Shown one piece after another: positions 42,486 through 51,498 of a stretch of 64,000 bases of DNA. The DNA is taken from assembly GCF_000173075.1 (NCBI RefSeq), contig NZ_ABVL01000027.1:1-64000 (forward strand), read 5' to 3'. Numbering within the stretch: the stretch's first letter is position 1; the number at the start of each line of letters is the position of its first letter. Made by a program: the position numbers and the translations under genes. This DNA comes from Chthoniobacter flavus Ellin428 (GTDB lineage: Bacteria > Verrucomicrobiota > Verrucomicrobiia > Chthoniobacterales > Chthoniobacteraceae). The notes under the pieces were generated by a model. That model ran no database searches, was not told where the DNA came from, and worked only from the letters and a program-made list of their open reading frames with translations.

Positions 42486-44921
42486 CTAATTTCCCGAACC
42501 GATGAAAACCCGATGAATCGGCGTGGGATACGGCACTTCCGGTCCCTTGGCAGCGGCCCAGAGGATGCGGTTCAGCTCGTCCTCGGGCGCGCGGTCGTAT
42601 TCGCGGAAATCCATCTTCGCGCTCCGTTTGGCGCCGGGCGACGACGGAGTATTTTTCGCCTCGAGGTCGACTTTCGGAGTTTTCACCTCGTAAGGCTCGG
42701 AAGATGCGTTCTGGTCGAAGCAGGTGAACATCGCCGTGGCGCCGCCGTCGTATTGCGTCATCGGCGGAAGACCGAGGATGAGCTCCATCGTCCGCACCAT
42801 GCTGGCGGTCGTGTAAAGCGTGCTGTCGACGCTGTGGCGTTTCACATAGGGGCTGATGACCAGCCCCATGGTCCGGTGCGCGTCCACGTGATCGGGTCCG
42901 TTCTGCGCATCGTCTTCGATGACGAAGATGGCCATCTCGTTCCAGAATTTGCTGTGCGAAGCCGCGGCCACGATCTTGCCCAGGGCGACATCGTTGCTGC
43001 CCACGGCGGCATCCGGCGTGTGCGCGCCGGGAGTCGTTCCAGCGGTGTGATCCTCGCCCAGCGACATGATCGTGAAGCGCGGCAACTTGCCGGTTTCCTC
43101 GGCTTTTTTCAGGTCGGCAATCCAGTTGTCCACCTTCTCCTTGTCGCGTCCCGCGCCCCACTTGCCGCGGTTGATCGATGGCACTCGCTGCGCGCCTTCG
43201 CCGTAGTTTTTATAGCTCACGCCATGTCGCCGGCACAGGTCCCAGAGGTAGCCCTCCGAGGGCGTCTCCATCTCGTCATTGCCCGGCAGATGGCCCTTGC
43301 GGCTGGAATAACTGAGGATCCACGAGCGCTCGTTGTAATCTGTGGCGATCGCCGCGTCGCACCAACTGTGGCCATCCACGCTCACCTCTCCGTTGCAGTA
43401 CAGGTTGTCGAGCAACACATAATCGCGCGCCAGTTGGTGGTGATTTGGCGTTACCGCTTCCCCATACATGGTGATCGAAGGATCGCCGTTGCCGAGCGGC
43501 TTGCCCGCCGCGTCGGTCATGTCCCCGAAGATCTGGTCGTAAGTGCGGTTCTCCTTGATGATGTAGAGCACGTATTTGATCGGGCACGGCGCGCCCACCT
43601 TGTCGGGAATCGCGCTCGTGCTGTGGGTGGTCGCCTGGGTCATCGACTCGGGCTTGAACGGGCAATTCTTCAAGACCTGCGCGGTATATTGGCTCATCTG
43701 AGTGTTGTCCGGCCGCGGAATGAACGAGATGTCGCCCTGGAGCAGTTTGCCGGGGTGCGTGAAGTGAACCTTCTCGCCGGGCTGCGGACGCGGCTGGCCC
43801 GCCGGAAAACTGGGCCCGAGATTCGCGACACCCTTGCCATCGCCGACGAGCAGGGTGCCATTATCCGGCGAAACGGCGAGTGCGGAGGGATACCAGCCGA
43901 CGGGAATGAAGCCATTCACCACGGAGACCTTCTCCGCATACTTGGCGTTCTCGTCATTTTTCGAGCCGGAAATGTCCACGACCATCACCGCGTTGTTGTC
44001 GGCATTGGCGACGAAGAGCGTGTGGCCATCGGGCGAAATCGCCAGCGCATCCGGCGTGCTGCCCTCCGGCGCATCGGGATAGAGCGCGGTATTGATGATT
44101 TCCCGCGTGCCATCCCACAACCGCCGCGACGAATTGGCGTCCGTGCCCGGCTTTTCCAGGGTGCGGGTCTGGATCACGTGGACGGTGTTGTCGCCCGAGC
44201 AGGCCACGAACAGCCGGCCATCCGGCGCGACGGCCAGGTCATTCGGTCGAATGCCGACGGACAGATCGCGCAGCCGCCGGCCCGTTTTCGTGTCCACGAC
44301 GGTTACCGCGCGGCTTCCCCAATCGCTGACATAAAGATAACGGCTATCGGCGCCGAACACGCAGCTATGCGGATGCTCGCCCACGGGGATGGCCTGCTCC
44401 CAGGCGAGCGTGCTCTCGTTCAGCACGCAGATTTCGTGGTTCGCCTCGTTGCAAAGATAAACCTTCCCCGTGCCCGGTTGGACGGCGATCCCGGCGACAA
44501 ACAGCGGCACCCCGGCCCGGTCGATAGTGACCGCGGGGCGCACTTCGAGTTTCCCGTTCTCCCAGCCGAAGACGTGCACCATCCCCGACTCGCCACCCGA
44601 AACGAAGAGCCGCTTCCCGTCCTGGTCGAACGCGAGCCCATTCCACGTGTGCGGCAGGGGAATGAATTGTGCGACCTTCTTGCTCGCAACATCGATGAGG
44701 GCCAGGCCCGGATTGTTGTAGCCCGCGCACACCGCCACCGCCATTTTTCCGCCGGGCGCGATGATCATTTTCAGTGGCAGATCGCTCACCTCAGCGTGCG
44801 TTCCGGCCGGTGTGAGACCCCAGCCGTTGAAAAGCAAATTCGCTTTCGGCAACTCCGGATCGGCGGCCATGGCGTAGCACGAGAACAGGGAGACGAGCAG
44901 CAAGGAATGGAGGGGGCGCAT
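42486..44921 (-). CDS. Secreted beta-propeller plus phosphoesterase (PF04185-type) protein
   Basis: 811 residues from MRPLHSLLLVSLFSCYAMAA, a signal peptide. The first ~380 residues have YncE/SMP-30-like seven-blade repeats (NLAVAPDGRLFVACSGDNTV, PDALAISPDGHTLFVANADN, SALAVSPDNGTLLVGDGKGV). The C-terminal part reads PIKYVLYIIKENRTYDQIFG and NEMAIFVIEDDAQNGPDHVD, the core of the phospholipase C/acid-phosphatase-like phosphoesterase family. The protein lies 46 bases upstream of the DUF1501 gene and is probably in one operon with it. Confidence 0.9.
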   Translation of the reverse strand: MRPLHSLLLVSLFSCYAMAADPELPKANLLFNGWGLTPAGTHAEVSDLPLKMIIAPGGKMAVAVCAGYNNPGLALIDVASKKVAQFIPLPHTWNGLAFDQDGKRLFVSGGESGMVHVFGWENGKLEVRPAVTIDRAGVPLFVAGIAVQPGTGKVYLCNEANHEICVLNESTLAWEQAIPVGEHPHSCVFGADSRYLYVSDWGSRAVTVVDTKTGRRLRDLSVGIRPNDLAVAPDGRLFVACSGDNTVHVIQTRTLEKPGTDANSSRRLWDGTREIINTALYPDAPEGSTPDALAISPDGHTLFVANADNNAVMVVDISGSKNDENAKYAEKVSVVNGFIPVGWYPSALAVSPDNGTLLVGDGKGVANLGPSFPAGQPRPQPGEKVHFTHPGKLLQGDISFIPRPDNTQMSQYTAQVLKNCPFKPESMTQATTHSTSAIPDKVGAPCPIKYVLYIIKENRTYDQIFGDMTDAAGKPLGNGDPSITMYGEAVTPNHHQLARDYVLLDNLYCNGEVSVDGHSWCDAAIATDYNERSWILSYSSRKGHLPGNDEMETPSEGYLWDLCRRHGVSYKNYGEGAQRVPSINRGKWGAGRDKEKVDNWIADLKKAEETGKLPRFTIMSLGEDHTAGTTPGAHTPDAAVGSNDVALGKIVAAASHSKFWNEMAIFVIEDDAQNGPDHVDAHRTMGLVISPYVKRHSVDSTLYTTASMVRTMELILGLPPMTQYDGGATAMFTCFDQNASSEPYEVKTPKVDLEAKNTPSSPGAKRSAKMDFREYDRAPEDELNRILWAAAKGPEVPYPTPIHRVFIGSGN

Positions 44922-45053
44922 AGGGAGGGGCGGCACTCTATCCGCGACCGAAGTCGCGAACAAGCGCCGGCACGCCGTCGGGACCAATGAGTTGCCATCC
45001 TCATAGGCCCCTCACGATTGTCTTTTGATCGCTTCCGCATAGGCTCGCCTCGG

Positions 45054-47312
45054 ATGTCCAGTCTTTCGATTCCAGCGGCTTTTGAGCTCGCGCTCCAACA
45101 CCACCAGGCAGGGCGACTGCCCGAAGCCGAGGCGCTGTATCGGCAGATCCTGAACGCCCAACCGGGGCAGCCGGATGCGCTGCATTTGCTCGGGGTCGTC
45201 GCCCATCGATCCGGCCGACCGGAAATTGCCGTGGAACTCATTCAGCAGGCGCTAAACGCAGCCCCGCAACACGTCGCCGCGCATTTCAACCTGGGCAATG
45301 CGCTCAGCGAACTGGGCCGCATGGAAGAAGCCGCGGACGCCTTTGGCCGCGCGACGGAACTCCAACCAGACTACGCCCAGGCGCACCACAATCTCGGCAG
45401 CGCTCTGGCCAAGCGTGGCCGGTTCGACGAAGCGATCGCCGCATTTCAACGGGCAATCGAGCTGAAACCTGACTATGCCTCGGCGTACAATAACCTCGGC
45501 TTGGCGCTGAAGGCGCAGGCGCGGCGCGACGAAGCTCTGGCCGCGTTTCAACAGGCAATCGCGCTTCAGCCGGATCACGCCGAAGCGCACTTCAATTTGG
45601 GCAACATTTTCAGAGAATGGGCGCGTCCGCAGGAAGCGATGACGGCGTTTCGTCGTGCGCTCGAAATCAATCCGGACTACGCCGACGCGCTCAATAACCT
45701 GGGCATCACTCTCGCGGATGCCGGGCGGCTGGACGAAGCCATTGCCTGCTACCGTCGCGCACTGCAAATCAACCCCGCCGGGGCGGAGACGAATACCAAT
45801 CTGGGCAATGCGCTGTTCGAACTGCAACGGCTCGATGAGGCCGCGGCGGCGTTTCGCGCGGTGATCGAGCTCAAGCCGGACCTCGCTCAGGCGTACAACA
45901 ACCTGGGCAACGCGTTGCGCGAGCAAGGTGCACTCAATGAAGCTTCCGCCGAATTCTTACACGCACTCGCCATCGAACCGAATTCCGCTGACTTCCATAA
46001 CAACCTCGGCAACGCGCTCAAAGATCGCGGTGAGATCGATGCGGCCCTCGACGCCTATCGCCGCGCCATGGAGCTGGCCCCGGACGACTCAGGGCCGTGG
46101 ACGAATTTCGTTTACACCCTCCTCTTTCAACCACGTGTCGATGATCGAGCCCTCATCGAGGCGCGGGCCCAGTGGAGCAACCGGTTCGCCGATCCGCTCC
46201 GTCCATTCATTCGGCCACATACCAACGACCGCAGTCCGGAACGCCGGTTGCGAATCGGCTATGTGTCCCCCAATTTCCGGCGCCACGTCGTGGGCGTCAA
46301 TTTGCTGCCTCTATTCCGGCATCACGACCACACCGCGTTTGAAATCTACTGCTACGACAACGGCGTACGGGTCGATTCTTTTCACGAGGAAATCCGGCGT
46401 GGCGCCGATCACTGGCGCAGCAGCGTGGGCGTGAGCGATGAGGCGCTCGCCGAGATGATCCGGCAGGATGGCGTGGACATACTCGTCGACCTCACCCAGC
46501 ACATGGCCGGCAATCGGTTACAGGTCTTGGCGCGACGGCCGGCGCCAGTGCAGGTCAGCTTTGCGGGCTATCCCGAAACCACGGGATTGGAGGCCATCGA
46601 TTACCGCATCAGCGATCGTTTTCTCGATGTCGGCGCGCCCCGCCACGAACAGGTCGTGCACATCGACAGCTTTTGGTGCTACGCCCCCGCTGGCGACATC
46701 ATCGAAGTCAGCGATTCTTCGGCGAAGCAAAATGGCATCGTGACCTTTGGCAGCCTGAACAATTTCTGCAAAGTCAATGACCCGATGCTGCAGCTCTGGG
46801 CGCGTGTGCTTCGCGGTGTGAAAGGCTCGCGGCTAGTGCTACTTAGCCACGCCGGCACTCATCGGCAGCGTACTCTGGATATTCTGACCGAGGCGGGAAT
46901 CGATCCGTCCCGAATCGAATTCGCCACCCACCGCCCGCGGCCCAAATATCTCGAACTCTACCGGCACCTGGACGTCGTCCTCGATCCCTTCCCCTACAAC
47001 GGCCACACGACCAGCCTCGACGCGCTCTGGATGGGTGTGCCGGTGGTGACTCTCGCCGGCAAGACGGCGGTTTCACGCGCCGGTTTGAGCCAACTCTCGA
47101 ATCTCGGCCTCCCGGAACTGGTCGCCTTCACCGGAGACGACTACGTCGCCAAGGCGATCCAACTCGCGCACGATCTCCCGCGACTCGCCGAATTGCGCCG
47201 CACCTTGCGCGGCCGCATGGAAGCATCGGTCCTCATGGACGCGCCTCGTTTCGCGCGCAACATCGAAAATGCCTATCGCACCATGTGGCAAAAATGGTGC
47301 GCGGCGAAATAG
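45054..47312 (+). CDS. TPR protein with OGT/SPINDLY glycosyltransferase domain
   Basis: 752 residues from MSSLSIPAAFELALQHHQAG. About ten tandem 34-residue TPRs span residues 5-350 (YNNLGLALKAQARRDEALAA, FQQAIALQPDHAEAHFNLGN and so on). The rest is a glycosyltransferase 41 domain: RLRIGYVSPNFRRHVVGVNL, DILVDLTQHMAGNRLQVLAR, RPAPVQVSFAGYPETTGLEA, FGSLNNFCKVNDPMLQLWAR and LDPFPYNGHTTSLDALWMGV. Bacterial members modify protein Ser/Thr with sugars, commonly GlcNAc. The gene stands alone. Confidence 0.94.
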   Translation: MSSLSIPAAFELALQHHQAGRLPEAEALYRQILNAQPGQPDALHLLGVVAHRSGRPEIAVELIQQALNAAPQHVAAHFNLGNALSELGRMEEAADAFGRATELQPDYAQAHHNLGSALAKRGRFDEAIAAFQRAIELKPDYASAYNNLGLALKAQARRDEALAAFQQAIALQPDHAEAHFNLGNIFREWARPQEAMTAFRRALEINPDYADALNNLGITLADAGRLDEAIACYRRALQINPAGAETNTNLGNALFELQRLDEAAAAFRAVIELKPDLAQAYNNLGNALREQGALNEASAEFLHALAIEPNSADFHNNLGNALKDRGEIDAALDAYRRAMELAPDDSGPWTNFVYTLLFQPRVDDRALIEARAQWSNRFADPLRPFIRPHTNDRSPERRLRIGYVSPNFRRHVVGVNLLPLFRHHDHTAFEIYCYDNGVRVDSFHEEIRRGADHWRSSVGVSDEALAEMIRQDGVDILVDLTQHMAGNRLQVLARRPAPVQVSFAGYPETTGLEAIDYRISDRFLDVGAPRHEQVVHIDSFWCYAPAGDIIEVSDSSAKQNGIVTFGSLNNFCKVNDPMLQLWARVLRGVKGSRLVLLSHAGTHRQRTLDILTEAGIDPSRIEFATHRPRPKYLELYRHLDVVLDPFPYNGHTTSLDALWMGVPVVTLAGKTAVSRAGLSQLSNLGLPELVAFTGDDYVAKAIQLAHDLPRLAELRRTLRGRMEASVLMDAPRFARNIENAYRTMWQKWCAAK

Positions 47313-47414
47313 CTTTCCAGCTACTTCGCCGCGACACGTTGAACTTTTCCTGGCTGCCCCGCGATGGATTCGCGGGAAACAGGCATCGCTCCCTATAGGA
47401 ACGAACCCGTCGTT

Positions 47415-48053
47415 TTACGGCAGATTGGGCTGCGGCGTGTAGCGCAGGTAGGGCTTCACCTTGCGGAAGCCTTTGGGGAAGAGCTTCTCCGCGTCGGTAT
47501 CGGACACCGACGGGGAAATGATGCAGTCCGTGCCCTGCTTCCAGTCCGCCGGGGTGGCGACTTTGTGATTTACCGTCAATTGCAACGAGTCGATCACGCG
47601 CAGGATCTCGAGGAAATTGCGCCCCGTGCTGGCCGGGTAGGTGAGCGTCAGCTTGATTTTCTTGTCCGGCCCAATGACGAACACCGAGCGCACCGTCGCC
47701 TTGTCGTCGGCGTTCGGGTGGATCATGTCGTAGGCCGTGGCCACTTCGCGTTTGTCGTCCGCGATGATCGGGAAATTCATCGTGCAGCTCTGCGTCTCGT
47801 TGATGTCCTTGATCCAGCCGTTGTGCGAGTCGATCGGGTCGACACTGACGGCGACCGTCTTGACGTTTCGCTTCTCAAACTCATCCTTGATCCGCGCCAC
47901 AGTGCCCAGTTCCGTCGTGCAAACTGGGGTATAATCGGCCGGATGCGAGAACAGGACGCCCCAGGAATTCCCGAGCCATTGGTGAAAATCAATCTGTCCT
48001 TCGGTCGTGACAGCGGAAAAGTTCGGGGCGACGTCGCCTAATCGTAGAGCCAT
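47415..48053 (-). CDS. 1-Cys peroxiredoxin (Prx6 type)
   Basis: 212 residues from MALRLGDVAPNFSAVTTEGQ. The peroxidatic Cys is in SHPADYTPVCTTELGTVARI. The long C-terminal dimerisation part (TPADWKQGTDCIISPSVSDT, KPYLRYTPQPNLP) is that of Prx6-type peroxiredoxins, which reduce H2O2 and lipid peroxides. The longer upstream frame does not match the family. No thioredoxin partner is adjacent. Confidence 0.95.
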   Translation of the reverse strand: MALRLGDVAPNFSAVTTEGQIDFHQWLGNSWGVLFSHPADYTPVCTTELGTVARIKDEFEKRNVKTVAVSVDPIDSHNGWIKDINETQSCTMNFPIIADDKREVATAYDMIHPNADDKATVRSVFVIGPDKKIKLTLTYPASTGRNFLEILRVIDSLQLTVNHKVATPADWKQGTDCIISPSVSDTDAEKLFPKGFRKVKPYLRYTPQPNLP

Positions 48054-48237
48054 ATGGGGTTGTTTCTTCTTTTTGTTTGCGGTTAAGGAAATTTGGGGGG
48101 CTTTCCTACTACTTTTTGAAGCCGGAGAGTCAAGGGTCCGCTTTGGTTTTTTTGAGGACGGAGAGATTACTTTTCGTTCCCCTTGGCGTCCTGGCTGGGG
48201 GCGCCGGCGAGGGCGCATCGGCCGAGCGAATGGCGTG

Positions 48238-48930
48238 TTATCCCTTCGCCGGCAGATACGGAATAATCGCGTGGGCGAGATTCGAAACCGTGAGCGTCTG
48301 CAGCCACACGCGGCCGGGACCGGTCAGCGCGGCGAGGAAAACGCCGTCGCCCCCGAAGAGCATATTTGCGATGCCCTTGATGCGCGTGATCTCAAACTTC
48401 ACGTTGCCTTCAAACATCCCGACATGGCCCGGATGCACCCGCAACGTTTCGCCCGCCGCGAGATCGTAGGTGACGATCTCGCCACCGAGTTCGATCCACG
48501 CCGAGCCCGTGCCGGCCATCTTCTGCATCACAAACCCGCTGCCTCCGAAGACGCCCGCGCCCAGGGATTGTTGAAAGCCGACACCCAACTCCACACCGGG
48601 CGTGCCGCAGAGATAACCGTGGCGATGGATCATGTAGGTCTTGTCGCCGGAGAGCTCGATCGGGACGATGTGGCCGGGCAGTTTCGTGGCAAAAGCCACC
48701 ACGCCATGATCTCCCTCAGCCCGGTATTCGGTCATGAAGAGCGAGCCACCGCCCACCGCACGCTTGATCGCGCCGAAAAACCCGCCACCTCCGGCGGCAT
48801 TGGTCGTGGTGTTCATCTGGATGGAACTGGTCATCCAGGAAAGTTCGCCCGAAACGGCCACAACGCTCTCGCCCTTCGCGAGGCTGATGCTCAGGACAGG
48901 CATGGTGGTGCCGATGATCTCGTGTTGCAT
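48238..48930 (-). CDS. AIM24/TIGR00266-family protein
   Basis: 230 residues from MQHEIIGTTMPVLSISLAKG. GESVVAVSGELSWMTSSIQM, GGGFFGAIKRAVGGGSLFMT and LAAGETLRVHPGHVGMFEGN match the AIM24 family, which is a beta-sandwich protein with mitochondrial relatives. Function is unknown. It lies 184 bases upstream of the peroxiredoxin gene, on the same strand. Confidence 0.88.
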   Translation of the reverse strand: MQHEIIGTTMPVLSISLAKGESVVAVSGELSWMTSSIQMNTTTNAAGGGGFFGAIKRAVGGGSLFMTEYRAEGDHGVVAFATKLPGHIVPIELSGDKTYMIHRHGYLCGTPGVELGVGFQQSLGAGVFGGSGFVMQKMAGTGSAWIELGGEIVTYDLAAGETLRVHPGHVGMFEGNVKFEITRIKGIANMLFGGDGVFLAALTGPGRVWLQTLTVSNLAHAIIPYLPAKG

Positions 48931-49039
48931 GGCGCGGATGGTGCGACAACGCCCCGCAAGCACAAGGAAATCCCGCGATCAAGGCAGGTCTTGTCGTCAA
49001 TCCCCCCAGCCGCGCTCAAGAAGTCGTCACGTACCGCGT

Positions 49040-49310
49040 TTAATGCGAGTCTTCTGACTCCGGGCCGGTTGACGGGGTCAGTTTAACTAGATCCACGGAA
49101 TCTGGAAGAGCCGCACCAGCGATGATCGCCCTCAACGCGGTTTTCGCGCGGCGGAGTTTGACCAACAGACTTTCGAACGTGTCGGGCATCGGGTGCGGGT
49201 AACTGGATGCCAAGACTCCGGAGATTATCGTTGAGCGTTTGAAGCTCGCGCAAAGCGTTGGGCTGCCGCGGACGGCCGACCTGTTTACGGATTTTTTCGC
49301 CGAGTCCCAT
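49040..49310 (-). pseudogene. Small helical protein, probable one-base frame break
   Basis: From the ATG at 49310 one frame gives MGLGEKIRKQVGRPRQPNAL then RELQTLNDNLRSLGIQLPAP. From about 49189 another frame gives MPDTFESLLVKLRRAKTALR then AIIAGAALPDSVDLVKLTPS, ending in GPESEDSH at 49040. The join 'cacccgatg' needs one base change. The two parts together make about 90 residues of helical protein. The second part could be a separate 49-codon ORF. No family recognised. It follows the receiver gene on the same strand. Confidence 0.5.
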
Positions 49311-49323
49311 GAGCGTCACCGCT

Positions 49324-50043
49324 CTACATGATCCGCCGTTCCCCACTCCGCTCGGCATTGAGCGTGTCGAGGACGGAACGAATCTGCGTGAGGAGTTTCT
49401 GCTGCGTATACGGCTTCGGAATGAAACCGCGCAGGCCGCGTGCCAGCATACTGCGCAGACGCTCCTGTTCGGCAAAACCGCTGCTCAGCACGACCGGCGC
49501 CTTCGGATTGATCTGCAGCAACTCGGCGAAGACATCCGCGCCATCCATGATCGGCATGGTGAAATCGAGGATGATGAGCGCGATCTGTTCCTTGAGCTTG
49601 CGGTAGATCTCGATCGCCTGAAACCCGTCCTTGGCCGTGACGATACGGTAACCTTCGTCGGTCAGCACCCGCTGGGCGAGAATCGTCACCAGATCTTCGT
49701 CGTCCACGATCATCACCAGCTCGCGCTGCCCCGTCGGATTGTAAATGCGGACGTCGGAGACCGGATGGGGCACCGGCGGCCTCACCACTACCGGCGCAGG
49801 CGGCTCCACCTTCACCGCCCCGCCCATGTCGGCCTGGTAACCGCCCACGCGATCAACCATCATCCGCGTCACCTTGGTCGCGCGCTCCACCCCGCTGCGC
49901 AGGATGGCAAAATATTTTTCCGTGTCCGGAGACTCGGCGCAAATCGTCTCCAGCACCTGGCTCGACTCGGAGATAACCTGCAGGAGGTTATTCAACTCGT
50001 TGGCCGTTGCTTTGACCCACTGGATTTCGTCGGGGCCCGGCAT
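49324..50043 (-). CDS. Response regulator with inactive histidine-kinase-like helix
   Basis: 239 residues. Near residue 15 KATANELNNLLQVISESSQV looks like a HisKA dimerisation helix with Asn in place of the phospho-His of the usual AHELNN. No ATPase domain follows. The C-terminal receiver is complete: VMIVDDEDLVTILAQRVLTD, ALIILDFTMPIMDGADVFAE with phosphoacceptor Asp, VVLSSGF and FIPKPYTQQK. It may sequester or couple to a hybrid kinase such as the one at 62762-64000, but no evidence ties them. Confidence 0.83.
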   Translation of the reverse strand: MPGPDEIQWVKATANELNNLLQVISESSQVLETICAESPDTEKYFAILRSGVERATKVTRMMVDRVGGYQADMGGAVKVEPPAPVVVRPPVPHPVSDVRIYNPTGQRELVMIVDDEDLVTILAQRVLTDEGYRIVTAKDGFQAIEIYRKLKEQIALIILDFTMPIMDGADVFAELLQINPKAPVVLSSGFAEQERLRSMLARGLRGFIPKPYTQQKLLTQIRSVLDTLNAERSGERRIM

Positions 50044-50213
50044 CGGTTAAAAAGAGTGCGGGAGTATCATGCTCCTTCGTCGCGACACGCCCACCACACG
50101 CAACCGAGGAATGCAACGATAACGAGTGTAAAAGACCCTAGAGTCAGCATAGTATTTAGCGCCGGAGGTAGTGCCGGATTGTTCTCTATAGGTCAACAGG
50201 ATTCATGCCCTGC

Positions 50214-50678
50214 TCATATTTTTATTCGGAAGAAATCCGCCAGCACCGCCCGGTAGACCGCACGCTTCATTTCCGGCAGCCACGATAGCCGGAAATCCAC
50301 CGGCGCGATCCAGCGGAAAGCCTGAAATTCTGGATGCTCCGTGTCGACATGGATCTCCGCATCCAGCCCCGTGTAATCGCACAGAAAATAGCTCTGCTCC
50401 TTGCCGTGCCAGCCGCGCTTGATCCGGCCATTGCCGTAAAGATACCGATATGGCCCTCTTTTCTCGATGATCTTGAAGTCGCGCGCCGACACGCCGATTT
50501 CCTCCCATACCTCGCGGACGAGCGCCTGCTCCGGCGTCTCGCCGTCATCGATCCCGCCTTGGGGAAATTGCCATGCGCCATCCACGCCCAACCGTTCGCA
50601 GACCAGGATGCGCCCACGCGCATTGCGCAAAATCGCCGCGACATTCGCCTTGTACCTGATTGGATCTTCACTACTCAT
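50214..50678 (-). CDS. rppH: RNA pyrophosphohydrolase-like Nudix protein
   Basis: 154 residues from MSSEDPIRYKANVAAILRNA. The Nudix box is GGIDDGETPEQALVREVWEE then IGV, with GAWQFPQGGID before it, as in RppH which removes pyrophosphate from mRNA 5' ends. The rest (EKRGPYRYLYGNGRIKRGWH and GKEQSYFLCDYTG) also fits RppH. Start codon overlaps that of the divergent gene at 50677. The alternative role is another (di)nucleoside polyphosphate hydrolase. Confidence 0.92.
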   Translation of the reverse strand: MSSEDPIRYKANVAAILRNARGRILVCERLGVDGAWQFPQGGIDDGETPEQALVREVWEEIGVSARDFKIIEKRGPYRYLYGNGRIKRGWHGKEQSYFLCDYTGLDAEIHVDTEHPEFQAFRWIAPVDFRLSWLPEMKRAVYRAVLADFFRIKI

Positions 50679-51162
50679 GTTGATTCGCAAATATGCACCC
50701 GCCCTCGCAATTGTGCTCGTCCTCTGGGGACTATGGCTGCTCTGGCTCTGGCAACCCGAACGGCAAGTGCGCCTGCATACGACCCAATTTCTGAAAAAAG
50801 TCCAGCAGCGGAACTGGAAAGCGGTGCCCGCCTTCATGGCCGACGATTTTTCCGATCGCTGGGGGCACAATAAAGCCGCTGCGGTCGAGGACGCCGAGCA
50901 GGTTTTCTCGCAATTCCTCTTCCTAACGATCGAGAACCGGACCGAGCAATGTGAAGTCCACGGCCGGGAAGGGACGACGAGCACGTGGATCAAAATCAGC
51001 GGCAATGGAAGCGCCATCGCGCAGTTGGTGATGGAGCGCGTCAATGGGCTGCAAAAGCCGTTCATCTTCACCTGGCGCAAGGTCGGCTCCGCGCCGTGGG
51101 AATGGCAGCTCACACACATCGACCAACCGGAGCTGAACATCGACCCCGGAGCAGGGTTTTAG
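50677..51162 (+). CDS. Membrane-anchored protein of unknown function
   Basis: 161 residues from MLIRKYAPALAIVLVLWGLW, a single N-terminal membrane segment, then a soluble domain LHTTQFLKKVQQRNWKAVPA, FMADDFSDRWGHNKAAAVED, QFLFLTIENRTEQCEVHG and TFTWRKVGSAPWEW-like strands that resemble SnoaL/NTF2-type cupped sheets. The start is the ATG sharing bases with the rppH start. No family assigned. Confidence 0.72.
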   Translation: MLIRKYAPALAIVLVLWGLWLLWLWQPERQVRLHTTQFLKKVQQRNWKAVPAFMADDFSDRWGHNKAAAVEDAEQVFSQFLFLTIENRTEQCEVHGREGTTSTWIKISGNGSAIAQLVMERVNGLQKPFIFTWRKVGSAPWEWQLTHIDQPELNIDPGAGF

Positions 51163-51200
51163 TCTGCGTCTTAATCTTAATCGTAATCTTGATCTTAATC
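51163..51200. repeat. 'cttaatc' repeat tract
   Basis: CGTCTTAATCTTAATCGTAA at 51167-51186 continues TCTTGATCTTAATC. Related tracts occur at 56391-56423 and (inverted) 57176-57201. It replaces the expected 5' part of the PEP-CTERM remnant that follows. Confidence 0.7.
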
Positions 51201-51345
51201 CCCACCCGCGTGAGCAGAACACCGGCGGCACCAATGTCGCCCTCCTGCTGATCAGCGTACCGGAACCCGGCCACGCCCCCTGCTCGCCTCCGGCAGCGCC
51301 CTACTGCTCGGCTGGCCGCGCCGTCGGCAGAAATCGCCACTGTAG
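51201..51345 (+). pseudogene. Remnant C-terminus of a PEP-CTERM protein
   Basis: Reading NTGGTNVALLLISVPEPGH in one frame, then after a C-run near 51275 PLLASGSALLLGWPRRRQKS then PL and a TAG stop at 51343-51345, restores the PEP-CTERM layout: PEP motif (51260-51268), hydrophobic segment and Arg cluster. PEP-CTERM tails are cut by exosortases at the membrane. The N-terminal domain is missing and the 5' side is a low-complexity repeat, so it is a dead fragment plus one frame change. Confidence 0.6.
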
Positions 51346-51498
51346 GCGGCGATCTTCGCCGCCGCGTGTGGGCGCGCGACCTCGAAAACCGACTGCGCCA
51401 AGCGACGGTTCGGAACGACAAAAGTCGCAACCCTCCGCCTCGGGGACGGTTCCGTACTGGAACTTTCCCTCCACCCGATGCACACTGACACACCTTCC
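51346..51498. other. Short gap with no recognised feature
   Basis: GC-rich spacer between the PEP-CTERM remnant and the next secreted-protein gene. No start, stem or promoter stands out. Confidence 0.4.

Noticed and set aside
42513..44990. An 825-codon plus-strand frame opposite the beta-propeller/phosphoesterase gene
   Set aside because: Low-complexity Arg/His-rich translation without motifs, mirror of a clear gene.
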